A stretch of 64,000 nt of DNA, taken from Streptomyces sp. NRRL B-24484 (GTDB lineage: Bacteria; Actinomycetota; Actinomycetes; Streptomycetales; Streptomycetaceae). Of the stretch, positions 42,304 to 51,693 are shown one piece after another. Location of the stretch: contig NZ_JOAI01000027.1 of NCBI RefSeq assembly GCF_000717715.1, forward strand, positions 1 to 64,000, in the 5' to 3' direction. Below the pieces are notes generated by a model. It worked only from the letters and a program-made list of their open reading frames with translations. It ran no database searches and had not been told where the DNA came from. Position 1 is the stretch's first letter. Each line of letters opens with the position of its first letter. The position numbers and the translations under genes were made by a program.

Positions 42304-44409
42304 TCACCGGTCACCTCCTGCCCCGAGCGGCCGCCCGGTCACGTACCTGCCGAGCGCCGTCACCGGGAACACCAGGCGGTACAGGTGGTAGTTGATGGAG
42401 AAGTCCCACGGGAACCCCGTCCCGGTGAACTGCGGTTCGTCCCAGGTGCCGTCGGCGCGCTGGGTGCGGGCCAGCCAGGCGACGCCGCGTTCCACGGCCT
42501 CGCTGCCGCTGCCCGGGCCGTCGGGTGCCTCGCCGGCCGCGAGCAGCGCCATCAGCGCCCAGGCGGTCTGCGAGGCGGTGGAGTCGCCGCGGCCGGCCCA
42601 GGTGGCCGGGTCGTCGTAGGAGCGCATGTCCTCGCCCCAGCCGCCGTCCGGGTTCTGCCGGCTCTCCAGCCAGTGGACGGCGCGGCGGACGGACGGGTGG
42701 TCGCCCCGGATCCCGGCGGCGACCAGGGCGGGCAGTACCGAGCCGGTGCCGTAGATGTAGTTGGTGCCCCAGCGGCCGAACCAGGCGCCGTCCTCCTCCT
42801 GGTGGTCGAGCAGCCAGGCGATGCCGCGCAGGGCGCGCGGGTCGGCGGCGCCGCCGACCTCGGCCAGCATCTCCACCACGTGGGCGGTGACGTCGGCCGA
42901 GGGCGGGTCGATGACCTCGCCGAAGTCGCAGAACGGCAGCTTGTTGGGGAGCGGGCTGGTGTTGTCGACGTCGAAGGCGCCCCAGGCGCCGTCGCGGGAC
43001 TGCATGCCGAGGCACCAGCGGACGGCGCGTTCCACGGCGCCGTTCAGCCGCGAGGGCTCCGGATGGGCGACCCGGCGCAGCGCCAGCACGACCTCGGCGG
43101 TGTCGTCGATGTCGGGGTAGGTGTCGTTGTGGAATTCGAAGGCCCAGCCGCCGGGCGCCAGCCGCGGCCGCTTGACCGACCAGTCGCCGCGGGTGGTGAT
43201 CTCCTCGCCGAGCATCCAGTCGGCGGCCCGGACGACGGCCGGGTCGTCGGCGGGCAGCCCGGCGTCGCGCAGCGCGATGGTGGCCAGGCAGGTGTCCCAG
43301 ACCGGGGACTGGCAGGCCTCCAGCCAGCGTCTGCCGTCCTCGGTGTGCACGGTGAAGCCGTCGAAGGCGGCCAGGCCGGCCTTCATCACCGGGTGGTCGA
43401 GCCGGTAGCCGAGCAGGTGCAGGGCGATCAGGGAGTAGACGGCGGGCGGTTGGATGCCGCCCCAGCAGCCGTCGGCCTCCTGGCGGTCGACGATCCAGCG
43501 GCCGGCCCGGGCGAGCGCACTGCGGCGCAGCGGCCGCACCGCGTAGCGGTGGTAGTGGTGCATCAGCCGGTCGAGGCGTTGGAAGAGACCCTCCCAGCTG
43601 GCGGCGGGCGCCAGCGGCGGGGCCGGGTACGGGTCGGCCGGGTCGGTGTGCAGTTCGGTGAGGTCGAACGGGCCCGGGCGTACCGGGCGGTGGGCCGAGA
43701 CCACGGCCAGCGGGACGATGGTCTGCCGGGCCCACTGGCCGAAGGCGTAGATGTTGAGCGGGGCCCAGCTGGGCAGGAAGAGGATCTCCGGGGGGAGTTC
43801 GGGGAGGCGCTGCCAGGGCCACCAGCCGAACAGGGCGAGCCAGATGCGGGTGAAGACCCGGGTGGCCGCGATTCCGCCGTGCTCCCGGACGTAGCGGGAG
43901 GCGGCCTGCATGTGCTCGGCGCCGGGGTCGTCCCCGGCGAGTCTCAGGGCGACGTACGCCTCGACGGTGGTGGACAGTTCGGGAGGGCCGCCGTGGAAGG
44001 TCGCCCAGGTGCCGTCCGCGCGCTGCTGCGAGCGGATCCAGGCTGCCGTGGCCCGGGTCTGGTCCGCGGTGCGGATGCCCAGGAACTCGCGCAGTAAAAG
44101 GTCCTCGGCGTCCATGGTGACGTTGGTTTCCAGGTCGCCCTTCCACCAGCCGTCGGGGTCCTGCAGTGACAGCAGGTGGGCGGTCGCCCGGGCCAGCGCG
44201 GCCTCGGCGGGTACATCGTCCGATCGTCCTACCGGAATCCGGCCGTCCGTGGCCCGCGCCTCCTCGGGAGGCGGGACGAGACCGTCCGGCACCGGCACCG
44301 GCACCGGCACCGGCACCTGACGGTCGGCCACCCGGTCGGGAGGGCGGTCGCCCACCGCGACCGGCTCGGGATACTCGGGGTCGAGCCGGCCGCCCGCGGT
44401 TGCTGTCAA
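42304..44409 (-). CDS. shc: squalene-hopene cyclase
   Basis: 701 residues. Cyclises squalene to hopene at the membrane. Catalytic DxDD motif present as DIDDTAE near residue 433; repeated QW motifs such as QEADGCWGG and QNPDGGWGED; the Streptomyces-type core GWWKGDLETNVTMDAEDLLL (20 residues). The start is TTG at 44409 (MTATAGG..., like known Streptomyces Shc N-termini), with GAGGTGA six bases upstream that doubles as the previous gene's stop region. The variable N-terminal arm holds a (Val-Pro)5 run from a 6-base DNA repeat. Confidence 0.95.
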   Translation of the reverse strand: MTATAGGRLDPEYPEPVAVGDRPPDRVADRQVPVPVPVPVPDGLVPPPEEARATDGRIPVGRSDDVPAEAALARATAHLLSLQDPDGWWKGDLETNVTMDAEDLLLREFLGIRTADQTRATAAWIRSQQRADGTWATFHGGPPELSTTVEAYVALRLAGDDPGAEHMQAASRYVREHGGIAATRVFTRIWLALFGWWPWQRLPELPPEILFLPSWAPLNIYAFGQWARQTIVPLAVVSAHRPVRPGPFDLTELHTDPADPYPAPPLAPAASWEGLFQRLDRLMHHYHRYAVRPLRRSALARAGRWIVDRQEADGCWGGIQPPAVYSLIALHLLGYRLDHPVMKAGLAAFDGFTVHTEDGRRWLEACQSPVWDTCLATIALRDAGLPADDPAVVRAADWMLGEEITTRGDWSVKRPRLAPGGWAFEFHNDTYPDIDDTAEVVLALRRVAHPEPSRLNGAVERAVRWCLGMQSRDGAWGAFDVDNTSPLPNKLPFCDFGEVIDPPSADVTAHVVEMLAEVGGAADPRALRGIAWLLDHQEEDGAWFGRWGTNYIYGTGSVLPALVAAGIRGDHPSVRRAVHWLESRQNPDGGWGEDMRSYDDPATWAGRGDSTASQTAWALMALLAAGEAPDGPGSGSEAVERGVAWLARTQRADGTWDEPQFTGTGFPWDFSINYHLYRLVFPVTALGRYVTGRPLGAGGDR
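44288..44317. repeat. hexanucleotide repeat (GGCACC)5 in shc
   Basis: Five perfect copies, encoding Val-Pro repeats in the N-terminal arm of Shc. Copy changes would stay in frame. Confidence 0.95.
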
Positions 44410-44415
44410 TTCACG

Positions 44416-45495
44416 TCACCTCTCTCGTACCACCACGAATTCGGCGAGTGCGACGAAGTGCTCGCGCACCTCGTCGGTCATCGGCACCTCGTCCAGTGCG
44501 GCGAGGGCGGTCTGGTGCTGGCGGCGGGCCTCGTCCTGCGTCCAGGCCCGGCCGCCGGCCTCCTCGATCAGTGCGGCACGGGCGGCGAGCACCTGCTCGC
44601 TCTCCTCGCCGCGGCCCTGCGGGTCGGCCAGCTGGTCGGCGAGCTTGCGGGAGGCGGCGCCGCCCTCGGCGAGCGCGGCGCACACCGGGAGCGACTTCTT
44701 GCGCTGGCGCAGGTCGCCCCAGTGCGGCTTGCCGGTGACCTCGGTCGCGCCCCAGATGCCGAGCAGGTCGTCGACCGCCTGGAAGGCCAGGCCGAGGTGG
44801 TGCCCGTAGCGCTGCAGCGCGTCGGAGACCCGGTCGTCGGCGCCCGCGAGCACGGCACCGATCGCGGCGGAGGCGGCGAGCAGGGCGCCGGTCTTGCCGC
44901 CCTCCATCTCCAGGCACTCCTCCACCGTCACCACGTCGCGCTGCTCGAAGGCGACGTCCATGGCCTGGCCGTCGATGAGCTTGCGGGTGGCGGTGGTGAT
45001 CAGCCGGACGGCGCGTGCGGCGTCCGCGGCGGTCGCACTGCCCGTGACCGCCGCGTCGAGCAGCACCTCGGTGCCCAGCGTGGCGAGCGCGTCGCCGACC
45101 AGGATCGCCTGGGCCGGTCCGAAGACCGTCCACGCGGTGGCCCGGTGCCGCCGGGTCTCGTCACCGTCCATCAGATCATCATGGAGCAGCGAAAAGTTGT
45201 GTACCAGCTCGACGGAGACGCCCCCGGGCACGCCGGCCTCGGCCGGCGCACCGGCCGCCTCGGCCGACAGCAGGGCCAGTGCGGGCCGCACGGCCTTGCC
45301 GCCGTCGCCCGCGGCCGGACGGCCGTCCCGGTCGATCCAGCCGAAGTGGTAGGCGCCGACGGTGTCCATCGGTGCGGCCAAACGGGCGACGGCGGACCGC
45401 AGCGCCGGGGTGCACATGGTCCGGCCGCGTGCCAGCAGGTCCAGCACCGACGGGGTGTCCTTCACCGAGCCGGCGCCCTGGGTGCGAGCCTCCAC
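44416..45495 (-). CDS. polyprenyl (farnesyl/geranylgeranyl) diphosphate synthase
   Basis: 359 residues, trans-isoprenyl diphosphate synthase. First Asp-rich motif LLHDDLMDGDETRRH near 118, second region GLAFQAVDDLLGIWG near 253 where the last Asp of DDxxD is Gly, a common actinobacterial variant. Makes the C15 (or C20) precursor; in this operon farnesyl diphosphate for HpnCDE is the logical product. GTG at 45495 with GAGAGG upstream; 83 bases after hpnE. Its stop is six bases before the shc start. Confidence 0.92.
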   Translation of the reverse strand: MEARTQGAGSVKDTPSVLDLLARGRTMCTPALRSAVARLAAPMDTVGAYHFGWIDRDGRPAAGDGGKAVRPALALLSAEAAGAPAEAGVPGGVSVELVHNFSLLHDDLMDGDETRRHRATAWTVFGPAQAILVGDALATLGTEVLLDAAVTGSATAADAARAVRLITTATRKLIDGQAMDVAFEQRDVVTVEECLEMEGGKTGALLAASAAIGAVLAGADDRVSDALQRYGHHLGLAFQAVDDLLGIWGATEVTGKPHWGDLRQRKKSLPVCAALAEGGAASRKLADQLADPQGRGEESEQVLAARAALIEEAGGRAWTQDEARRQHQTALAALDEVPMTDEVREHFVALAEFVVVRER

Positions 45496-45578
45496 GTACG
45501 TTCCCTCTCCGTGCGGATGCCCGGCCGCCGTGGGCGCCAGGCGTGGTGCGGTGTCAGTGGTCGTCGGGCGGGCGGGCG

Positions 45579-46979
45579 TCATCGCGGCCACCGCCCGTCG
45601 CCGCGGTCGGCGGGCAGCCGCCGGCCGGTGCGGGCGAGTGCGGCGTCCGCCGCGGCATGGCCGCTGCGCACCGCACTCTCCATGGTCGCGGGCCAGCCGG
45701 TGGCCGTCCACGAACCGGCCAGCAGGAGGCCGGGGACGTCGGTGGCCGCGGCGGGCCGCAGCGGGGCGGTGCCGGGGGCCGGGTCGAAGGTGGCCGTCCG
45801 CTCGCGGGTGACGAAGAAGTCCAGCACCCGTGCCTCGCGGGCACCGGGCACCAGCCGGGCCAGCTCGGGCAGGTAGCGCTCGCGCAGCTCGGCCACCGGC
45901 AGGTCGATCTCGGCCTGCACGGCGGACTGCGAGAGCGCCAGGTACTGGGCACCGGGAACGGCGAGGCCCGAATGGGCCGTCCGGTCGAACACCCACTGCA
46001 CGGGCGAGCCCAGCGCGGCGAAGAACGGCCGGCGCAGCAGGGGGCGGTCGTACACCACGTGCACGTTGAGGATCGGCGCGTGGCCGAGCCCGGCGATCCG
46101 CTCCTGGTCGCGGATCGCGCCCGGCGGCAGCAGCGCCGCCGCGGACTCCTGGGCGCCGGCGAGCACCACGGTGTCGGCGGCGAGCAGCTCGCCGTCCTCC
46201 AGCCGGACGCCGTGCCGGTCGGCGGGCTTGATCTCGGCCGCGCGGGTGCGCAGCCGCACCTGTACGCCGAGGCGTTCCAGCTCGGCCAGGGCGGCGTCGT
46301 GGTGGATCCGGCCGAGCGGCACGTTGGCCATGCCGATGTCGGAGGCGCCCGGGTCGGAGAGCAGGCCGGTCTTGAAGACCATGGCGGCCAGCGCCAGCGA
46401 GGTCTGCTCGGCGGTGGCGTTCAGCGTGGCGACGCCGACCAGGTCCCACAGGGCCGCGACGGTGGCCGGGGACTGGCCGTGCTGCCGAAGCCAGGCGCCG
46501 AAGGAGATCGCGTCCAGCGCCGGGTCGGCGAGGTCGAGCGCCTGCAGGGCGAGGGCGGCCCGCACCACGCGCAGCCGGTCGGCCGGCACGAGGTGCGGGT
46601 ACCCGGCGAGGCTGGCGGCCAGGTGCAGCGGTACGGGCAGGCCCGCGCGGCGCAGCCGGCCGAAGGTGCGCCGGCCGTCGGGGGTCACGGAGAGCACCGG
46701 GACGTCCAGGCGCGGCTGGAGATCCGTCAGACGGCCCGCGCCCAGTCGGTCCAGCAGGCCGCGGTAGGCGGTGCAGCAGCGCAGGAAGACGTGCTGGCCG
46801 TTGTCGACGACCAGGTCGCCGCGGCGGAAGGAGAAGGCGAGGCCGCCGAGCCGGGGCCTGGTCTCCAGCAGGGTGACCCGGTGGTCGGCCTCGGCGAGGC
46901 GCAGGGCCGCGGTGATGCCGGCGAGCCCGCCGCCGACCACGACGGCGGTGGGCCGCTCGGCCGTCGTCCGTGCGGTCAT
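45579..46979 (-). CDS. hpnE: HpnE, hydroxysqualene dehydroxylase / squalene-forming FAD enzyme
   Basis: 466 residues. N-terminal FAD Rossmann motif VVVGGGLAGITAALRLAE (14-31) followed by LLETRPRLGG, and C-terminal FAD motif GLLLAGSWTATGWPATMESAVRSG (split). Phytoene-desaturase-like family. With HpnC and HpnD it converts two farnesyl diphosphates to squalene; HpnE removes the hydroxyl of hydroxysqualene. ATG at 46979 (GTG at 46988 possible). Preceded by a 103-base gap that is AT-richer than its surroundings and may hold an internal promoter. Confidence 0.93.
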   Translation of the reverse strand: MTARTTAERPTAVVVGGGLAGITAALRLAEADHRVTLLETRPRLGGLAFSFRRGDLVVDNGQHVFLRCCTAYRGLLDRLGAGRLTDLQPRLDVPVLSVTPDGRRTFGRLRRAGLPVPLHLAASLAGYPHLVPADRLRVVRAALALQALDLADPALDAISFGAWLRQHGQSPATVAALWDLVGVATLNATAEQTSLALAAMVFKTGLLSDPGASDIGMANVPLGRIHHDAALAELERLGVQVRLRTRAAEIKPADRHGVRLEDGELLAADTVVLAGAQESAAALLPPGAIRDQERIAGLGHAPILNVHVVYDRPLLRRPFFAALGSPVQWVFDRTAHSGLAVPGAQYLALSQSAVQAEIDLPVAELRERYLPELARLVPGAREARVLDFFVTRERTATFDPAPGTAPLRPAAATDVPGLLLAGSWTATGWPATMESAVRSGHAAADAALARTGRRLPADRGDGRWPR

Positions 46980-47082
46980 CGGTGCCACCCCCTGCCCTGG
47001 TCTCGCCGTCGTTTCGTGGACAACATCACTGCATATGCCCGTGATTCCCTGTTGACACAGAGTGACATAACTGGCGGAAGAA

Positions 47083-47985
47083 TCAAGAACGCCCTCCGGC
47101 GAGCCCGGACAGCGCCACGTACGCCTTCTCCCAGCCCGGCAGGGAGACCCGGCCGCGCAGGACGGACTCGGGTTCGGCCGCGATCCGGCCGAGCAGGCGG
47201 TGGTAGATGCCGGCCATCGCGGCGGTGCAGGCGCGGCTGCGGCGGTCCAGCATCGGCAGCAGTCGCAGTCCCTCCTCGAAGGCCTGCTGGGCCCGCTGCG
47301 CCTCGAAGGCGATCAGCCCGGTGAAGTCCGCGCCGACCGGCGGCTCGGGCAGCGCGAAGCCCTCCTGGCAGCCGAACCGGACGAGGTCCTCGGTGGGCAG
47401 GTAGGTGCGGCCGTTGGCGGCGTCCTCGCGCAGGTCGCGCAGGATGTTGGTGAGCTGCAGGGCGAGGCCGAGGGTGTCGGCGTAGTGCGCGCCGAGCTCC
47501 GGGTCCTCGCAGCCGTAAACGCCGAGCGACAGCCGGCCGATGGCGCCGGCGACGCACCGGCAGTAGACCTTGAGGTCCTCGTACGTCGCGTACTCGACGC
47601 CCTTGAGGTCCATCTCGACGCCGTCGATCAGCTCGTCGAAGCCGCCGAGCGGGATCGGGAAGCGCCGGGCGGCGTCCGCGAGGGCGACCTTCACCGGGTC
47701 GGTGTCGTCCTCGCCGACCGCGCCGGCCCGGACCTCGTCCAGCAGCTCGCGGGTGCGCAGCAGCTGCTCGGCCTTGCGGTCGTCGGGGAGGTCGCCGTCG
47801 CCGATGTCGTCCACCCGGCGGGCCAGGGCGTAGAGCGCGGACATGGCGAGGCGCTTCGGCTCCGGCAGCAGCCGGATGCCGTAGCTGAAGTTGCGGGCCT
47901 GCAGCGCGGTGACCGCCTCGCAGTACCGGTAGGCCGCCATGACCGGCGCCGAGGCCAGTGGGGATGCCGCCACTCGGGCGTTCAC
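47083..47985 (-). CDS. hpnD: HpnD, presqualene diphosphate synthase
   Basis: 300 residues of the squalene/phytoene synthase family. Asp-rich motifs ARRVDDIGD (about 53-60) and LTNILRDLREDAANGRTYLP (about 178-197). Condenses two farnesyl diphosphates to presqualene diphosphate. GTG start overlaps the hpnC TGA (GTGA, four bases). Confidence 0.94.
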   Translation of the reverse strand: MNARVAASPLASAPVMAAYRYCEAVTALQARNFSYGIRLLPEPKRLAMSALYALARRVDDIGDGDLPDDRKAEQLLRTRELLDEVRAGAVGEDDTDPVKVALADAARRFPIPLGGFDELIDGVEMDLKGVEYATYEDLKVYCRCVAGAIGRLSLGVYGCEDPELGAHYADTLGLALQLTNILRDLREDAANGRTYLPTEDLVRFGCQEGFALPEPPVGADFTGLIAFEAQRAQQAFEEGLRLLPMLDRRSRACTAAMAGIYHRLLGRIAAEPESVLRGRVSLPGWEKAYVALSGLAGGRS

Positions 47986-48917
47986 CTTCCCTTCGCGAAG
48001 AGTGCCGCCGCCCGCAGTGCCAGGCGGCGCTTGTCCGGCTTGGGCTGCTGGGCGAGCACGTCGTACCCGGCGGCCTCGACGGCCTCCAGGGCCGCGTACC
48101 CGCCCGCGGTGAATCCCGCGAGCAGCAGCCGTAGCCTCCCGTGAACCGTACCCACCAGCGGTGCGCCGCGGTCGAGCAGGGTCCGGACCCGCTCGGCCTC
48201 GAAGGCGATCAGCTCGCGCACCCGCGGGCCGGCGGTCGGCTCGGCGAGGTCGGCCTCGGTGACGCCGAACCGTTCGAGGGAGTCGGCGGGCAGGTAGATC
48301 CGGCCGCGGTCGAGGTCCTCGGCGACGTCCTGGATGTGCTCGACGATCTGCAGGCCGCTGCAGATCGCGTCGGAGAGCGCGATCCGCTCGGGGGTGGCGA
48401 CGCCGGCGATGGCGAGCACCAGCCGGCCGACGGGGTCGGCGGAGAGGGTGCAGTAGCCGATCAGGTCGCGGTAGGTGGCGTAGCGGGTGGTGGTCTGGTC
48501 GACCCGGTTGGCCTCGATCAGACGGCGGAACGGCTCCGGGGTGACCGGGTGGCGGTCGGCGAGCGGGACGAGCGCCTTCATCAGCGGGTGGCGGGGCGGC
48601 TCGGCACCGCGGCCGAGGGCGGCCTCGAAGGCCCGGTCGAGGTCCCGCTCCAGGCCGTCCAGCAGGCCGAGCCGGAAGGCGGTGCGGTCGGCGACGACCG
48701 GGACGTCCAGCAGTTCGGCGACCCGCTCGGGGTCGGCGAGGTCACCGTCCCCGGCGTCGTCGACCAGGCGGGCGAAGCCGTACACCGCCATCAGGTCGGT
48801 GCGCCAGGCGGCGGGCAGGAAGGACGGCGCGACCGGGAAGTTCTCCAGGTCCGCCTTCTCCAACGTGGCGCCGTCTGTCTGATTGTCTGATTTGGCCGAA
48901 GCCACCACTGCCGTCAC
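47982..48917 (-). CDS. hpnC: HpnC, hydroxysqualene synthase
   Basis: 311 residues, squalene/phytoene synthase family. Motifs ARLVDDAGDGD (about 49-59) and VEHIQDVAEDLDRGRIYLP (about 191-209). Converts presqualene diphosphate to hydroxysqualene. First gene of the hopanoid operon. GTG at 48917 is directly preceded by GGGGGA, and a TAGAAC -10 ends six bases upstream, which would make it leaderless; GTG at 48908 would fit the same GGGGGAG as a ribosome site. Confidence 0.92.
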   Translation of the reverse strand: MTAVVASAKSDNQTDGATLEKADLENFPVAPSFLPAAWRTDLMAVYGFARLVDDAGDGDLADPERVAELLDVPVVADRTAFRLGLLDGLERDLDRAFEAALGRGAEPPRHPLMKALVPLADRHPVTPEPFRRLIEANRVDQTTTRYATYRDLIGYCTLSADPVGRLVLAIAGVATPERIALSDAICSGLQIVEHIQDVAEDLDRGRIYLPADSLERFGVTEADLAEPTAGPRVRELIAFEAERVRTLLDRGAPLVGTVHGRLRLLLAGFTAGGYAALEAVEAAGYDVLAQQPKPDKRRLALRAAALFAKGR

Positions 48918-48964
48918 TCCCCCGTTCTACACCGGTACGCGCCCCGGCTCGCACCCGGACACGC

Positions 48965-49010
48965 GAAGCGCCGAGGGTCCCGCGGCAGGTGCCGGGTCCC
49001 TCGGCGCTTC
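48965..49010 (-). terminator. terminator of the envelope-polymer operon
   Basis: Perfect 13-base arms GAAGCGCCGAGGG (48965-48977) / 48998-49010 with further internal pairing, 11 bases past the ABC ATPase stop. Confidence 0.8.
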
Positions 49011-49021
49011 CTCGCGTCGGC

Positions 49022-49837
49022 TCAGGCCTGGTTGTGCTTCTCGTACGCCTTCACCACGACGTCGGTCGGCCCGTCCATGACGAGCTCGCCCTTCTCGATC
49101 CAGATGGTGCGCTCGCAGGTGTCGCGGATCGCGTTGTTGTTGTGGCTGACCAGGAAGACCGTGCCGGCCTCCTTGCGCAGCTCGCGGATGCGGGCCTCGG
49201 AGCGCTTCTGGAACTTCTGGTCACCGGTGGCCAGCGCCTCGTCGATCAGCAGCACGTCGTGCGTCTTCGCCGCGGCGATGGAGAACCGCAGACGGGCCGC
49301 CATGCCGGAGGAGTACGTGCGCATCGGCAGGGTGATGAAGTCGCCCTTCTCGTTGATGCCCGAGAAGTCGACGATGTCCTGGTAGCGGGAGCGCACCTCG
49401 GCGGGGGACATGCCCATCGCCAGGCAGCCCAGCACCACGTTGCGGTCGCCGGTCAGGTCGTTCATCAGCGCGGCGTTCACACCGAGCAGCGAGGGCTGCC
49501 CGTTGGTGTAGATGCCGCCCGCCTCGGTCGGCAGCAGGCCCGCGATGGCGGCCAGCATGGTCGACTTGCCGGAGCCGTTGGAGCCGATCAGGCCGATGGC
49601 CTCGCCCTTGTACGCCACGAAGCTGACGCCGCGGACGGCGTGCACCTCGCGGATGGCGGGCGAGCGCTTGCGCGAGATGATCCGGCTCAGCGCCGAGGTG
49701 GCGCTGCCGCGGCCGGAGCCGGCGCCGTGCACCTTGTAGACGATGTGCACGTCGTCCACGACGACGGTGGGCACACGGGACTGGTCGGCGTCCACGGGGG
49801 CCGCCTCCTTGAGCTTGGTGGTCGTCGAGTCAGCCAC
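49022..49837 (-). CDS. ABC transporter ATPase, TagH/Wzt type
   Basis: 271 residues. Walker A GLIGSNGSGKSTMLAAIAG near 80, signature YSSGMAARLRFSIA near 175, Walker B VLLIDEALATGD near 195, His switch VSHNNNAIRD. The RTYSSGM signature is typical of exporters of teichoic acid or polysaccharide (TagH, Wzt). It lacks the C-terminal carbohydrate-binding domain of long Wzt forms. GTG start overlaps the permease stop by eight bases. Exports a lipid-linked polymer across the cytoplasmic membrane with the permease upstream. Confidence 0.9.
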   Translation of the reverse strand: MADSTTTKLKEAAPVDADQSRVPTVVVDDVHIVYKVHGAGSGRGSATSALSRIISRKRSPAIREVHAVRGVSFVAYKGEAIGLIGSNGSGKSTMLAAIAGLLPTEAGGIYTNGQPSLLGVNAALMNDLTGDRNVVLGCLAMGMSPAEVRSRYQDIVDFSGINEKGDFITLPMRTYSSGMAARLRFSIAAAKTHDVLLIDEALATGDQKFQKRSEARIRELRKEAGTVFLVSHNNNAIRDTCERTIWIEKGELVMDGPTDVVVKAYEKHNQA

Positions 49838-50750
49838 GGCCGTACTGCTCCTCAGCCTTCCAGAAGAACACGAACCCGAACAGGCCCGCGACGACCGCCC
49901 ACCCGACCGAGACGGCCCAGACGTGCGGCGGCAGACCCGCCCGGTTGATGGCGCTCGGGTCGAACGCGTAGCGGATCAGGTCCATGTACACGGCCGCCGG
50001 GTTGACGTCCGCCATGACCTGGATCCAGTGCGGCCAGCTCTTGATGTTGGCCTCGATGCTGTAGAACACGCCCGAGAGGTACATCCAGGTGCGCAGGATG
50101 AACGGCATCAGCTGCGCCATGTCGGTGGTCTTGGCGCCGACCCGGGCCATCGCCAGCGCGAGGCCGGTGTTGAAGACGCACAGCAGCGCGACGGCGGGGA
50201 TCACCAGCAGCCAGGTCAGACCGGGCGAGATGCCGCTGATCAGCACGATCGCGACCAGCACCACCATCGAGATCAGCAGCTGCTGCAGCTGGATGATGGT
50301 GAAGGCGATCGGCAGGCACGCCCGGGGGAAGTGCAGTGCCCGGATCAGGCCGAGGCTGTCCGAGATCGCGCGGGTCCCGCTCTGGACCGCGGTCTGGATG
50401 AACTGGAAGGTGAAGACGCCGATGCACAACCACGGGATGTAGTAGTCCATCGACTTGCTGCCCGAGAGGATCAGGCCGAAGACCAGGAAGTAGACCACGC
50501 AGTTCAGCAGCGGGGTCACGACCTGCCAGACCTGGCCGAGCTTCGCCGTGCTGTACTGCGCGACCAGCCGGGCGGTCGCGAAGGACATGATGAAGTGGCG
50601 CCGGGACCACAGCTGCCGCACGTACTTGCGCAGCGGCGGCCGCGCACCGCTCACCGTGAGGCCGTACTTGGCCACGAGCTGCTGGGGGGTCAGGCCCGCG
50701 TCGGCGCCCCTCGGGGCCGAGAGGCTGAGCGGGTCACTCAATGTCGACAC
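49830..50750 (-). CDS. ABC-2 type permease, TagG/Wzm type
   Basis: 306 residues, six helices from about residue 75, with the amphipathic N-terminal part RKYVRQLWSRRHFIMSFATARLVAQYS typical of polysaccharide exporters (split: RKYVRQLWSRRHF and ATARLVAQYSTAKLGQVWQV). Forms the membrane channel for the ATPase encoded next. GTG start at 50750. Divergence point: a 58-base gap separates it from the glycosyltransferase gene, same strand. Confidence 0.9.
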   Translation of the reverse strand: MSTLSDPLSLSAPRGADAGLTPQQLVAKYGLTVSGARPPLRKYVRQLWSRRHFIMSFATARLVAQYSTAKLGQVWQVVTPLLNCVVYFLVFGLILSGSKSMDYYIPWLCIGVFTFQFIQTAVQSGTRAISDSLGLIRALHFPRACLPIAFTIIQLQQLLISMVVLVAIVLISGISPGLTWLLVIPAVALLCVFNTGLALAMARVGAKTTDMAQLMPFILRTWMYLSGVFYSIEANIKSWPHWIQVMADVNPAAVYMDLIRYAFDPSAINRAGLPPHVWAVSVGWAVVAGLFGFVFFWKAEEQYGRG

Positions 50751-50808
50751 ATTCGTCCTTGATCACGGAGTTTGATTCGACCGGCAGGGGGCTTGCCGGT
50801 GGCAGCGA

Positions 50809-51693
50809 TCAGATGATCGGCGGTCGGCCCAGGCGGGTCAGTCGCCATACAGTACGCCATCGCATCGGCCGTCGCGGACCGCAGGGTTCCGCCCAGCCGG
50901 CCCGGAATCCGCCCAGCCAGGCCTTGAGCGCGTCACCGGACGGGCGGCGGGCCAGGGTGAGCAGGAGCCAGGTCCCCAGGTAGAGAGGCACCAGCGGGGC
51001 CGGAAGGTTCCGCCGGGCCAGCCACACGCGGTTGCGGGCCACGTTGTGGAAGTACGAGGCGTGCCGGGCCGGCGAGGTGGTCGGGTGGTGCAGCACCACG
51101 TCGGCGCGGTAGTCGATGGCCCAGCCGGCGTCCTGCGCGCGCCAGGCCAGGTCGGTCTCCTCGTGCGCGTAGAAGAACTCGCCGGGGAGCTGGCCGGCCT
51201 GCGGGAAGACGGCCGTGCGGACGGCGCTGGCGCCGCCCAGGAAGGTCGTCACCCGGGAGGAGCGCAGCGGGTCGCTGGCGCGCAGCCGCGGCACGTGCCG
51301 GCGCTGGGTGGCGCCGGTGTCCGGGTCGGCGATCCGGAAGGAGACGATGCCGAGCCGCGGGTCCTCGGCGAAGGCCCGGCGCAGCAGCTCCGCGGAGTCG
51401 CGGTTGGGCAGCAGGCCGTCGTCGTCGAGGAAGAGCACCACGTCGACGTCCCGGCCGTCCGGGCCGAAGAGCTCGATGCCGACGTTGCGGCCGCCGGGGA
51501 TGCCGAGGTTCTCCGGCGACTCGGCGGTGCGGACGTCCGCGGGCAGTTGCGGCAGCGGGGCGCCGTTGGCGACCACGGCCAGCTCGACCGGGGGGCCGTC
51601 CTGGGCGCGGACGGACTCGATCAGGGCGTTGAGCTCCGCGGGGCGGTTGCCCTGGGTGATGATGACGGCGCCGAGCCGCAGGGCGTCGCTCAT
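50809..51693 (-). CDS. family 2 glycosyltransferase
   Basis: 294 residues, GT-A fold: GAVIITQGNRPAELNALIES start, nucleotide-binding NLGIPGGRNVG, metal motif LFLDDDGLLP near 90, acceptor-site region GEFFYAHEETDLAWRAQDAGW (split: FFYAHEETDLAWR). Rhamnosyl-transferase-like subgroup, so a sugar such as rhamnose is possible but unproven. Basic C-terminus without membrane helix. ATG overlaps the upstream gene stop by four bases (ATGA). Likely adds a sugar to the phospho-alcohol product of the two transferases in this operon. Confidence 0.88.
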   Translation of the reverse strand: MSDALRLGAVIITQGNRPAELNALIESVRAQDGPPVELAVVANGAPLPQLPADVRTAESPENLGIPGGRNVGIELFGPDGRDVDVVLFLDDDGLLPNRDSAELLRRAFAEDPRLGIVSFRIADPDTGATQRRHVPRLRASDPLRSSRVTTFLGGASAVRTAVFPQAGQLPGEFFYAHEETDLAWRAQDAGWAIDYRADVVLHHPTTSPARHASYFHNVARNRVWLARRNLPAPLVPLYLGTWLLLTLARRPSGDALKAWLGGFRAGWAEPCGPRRPMRWRTVWRLTRLGRPPII

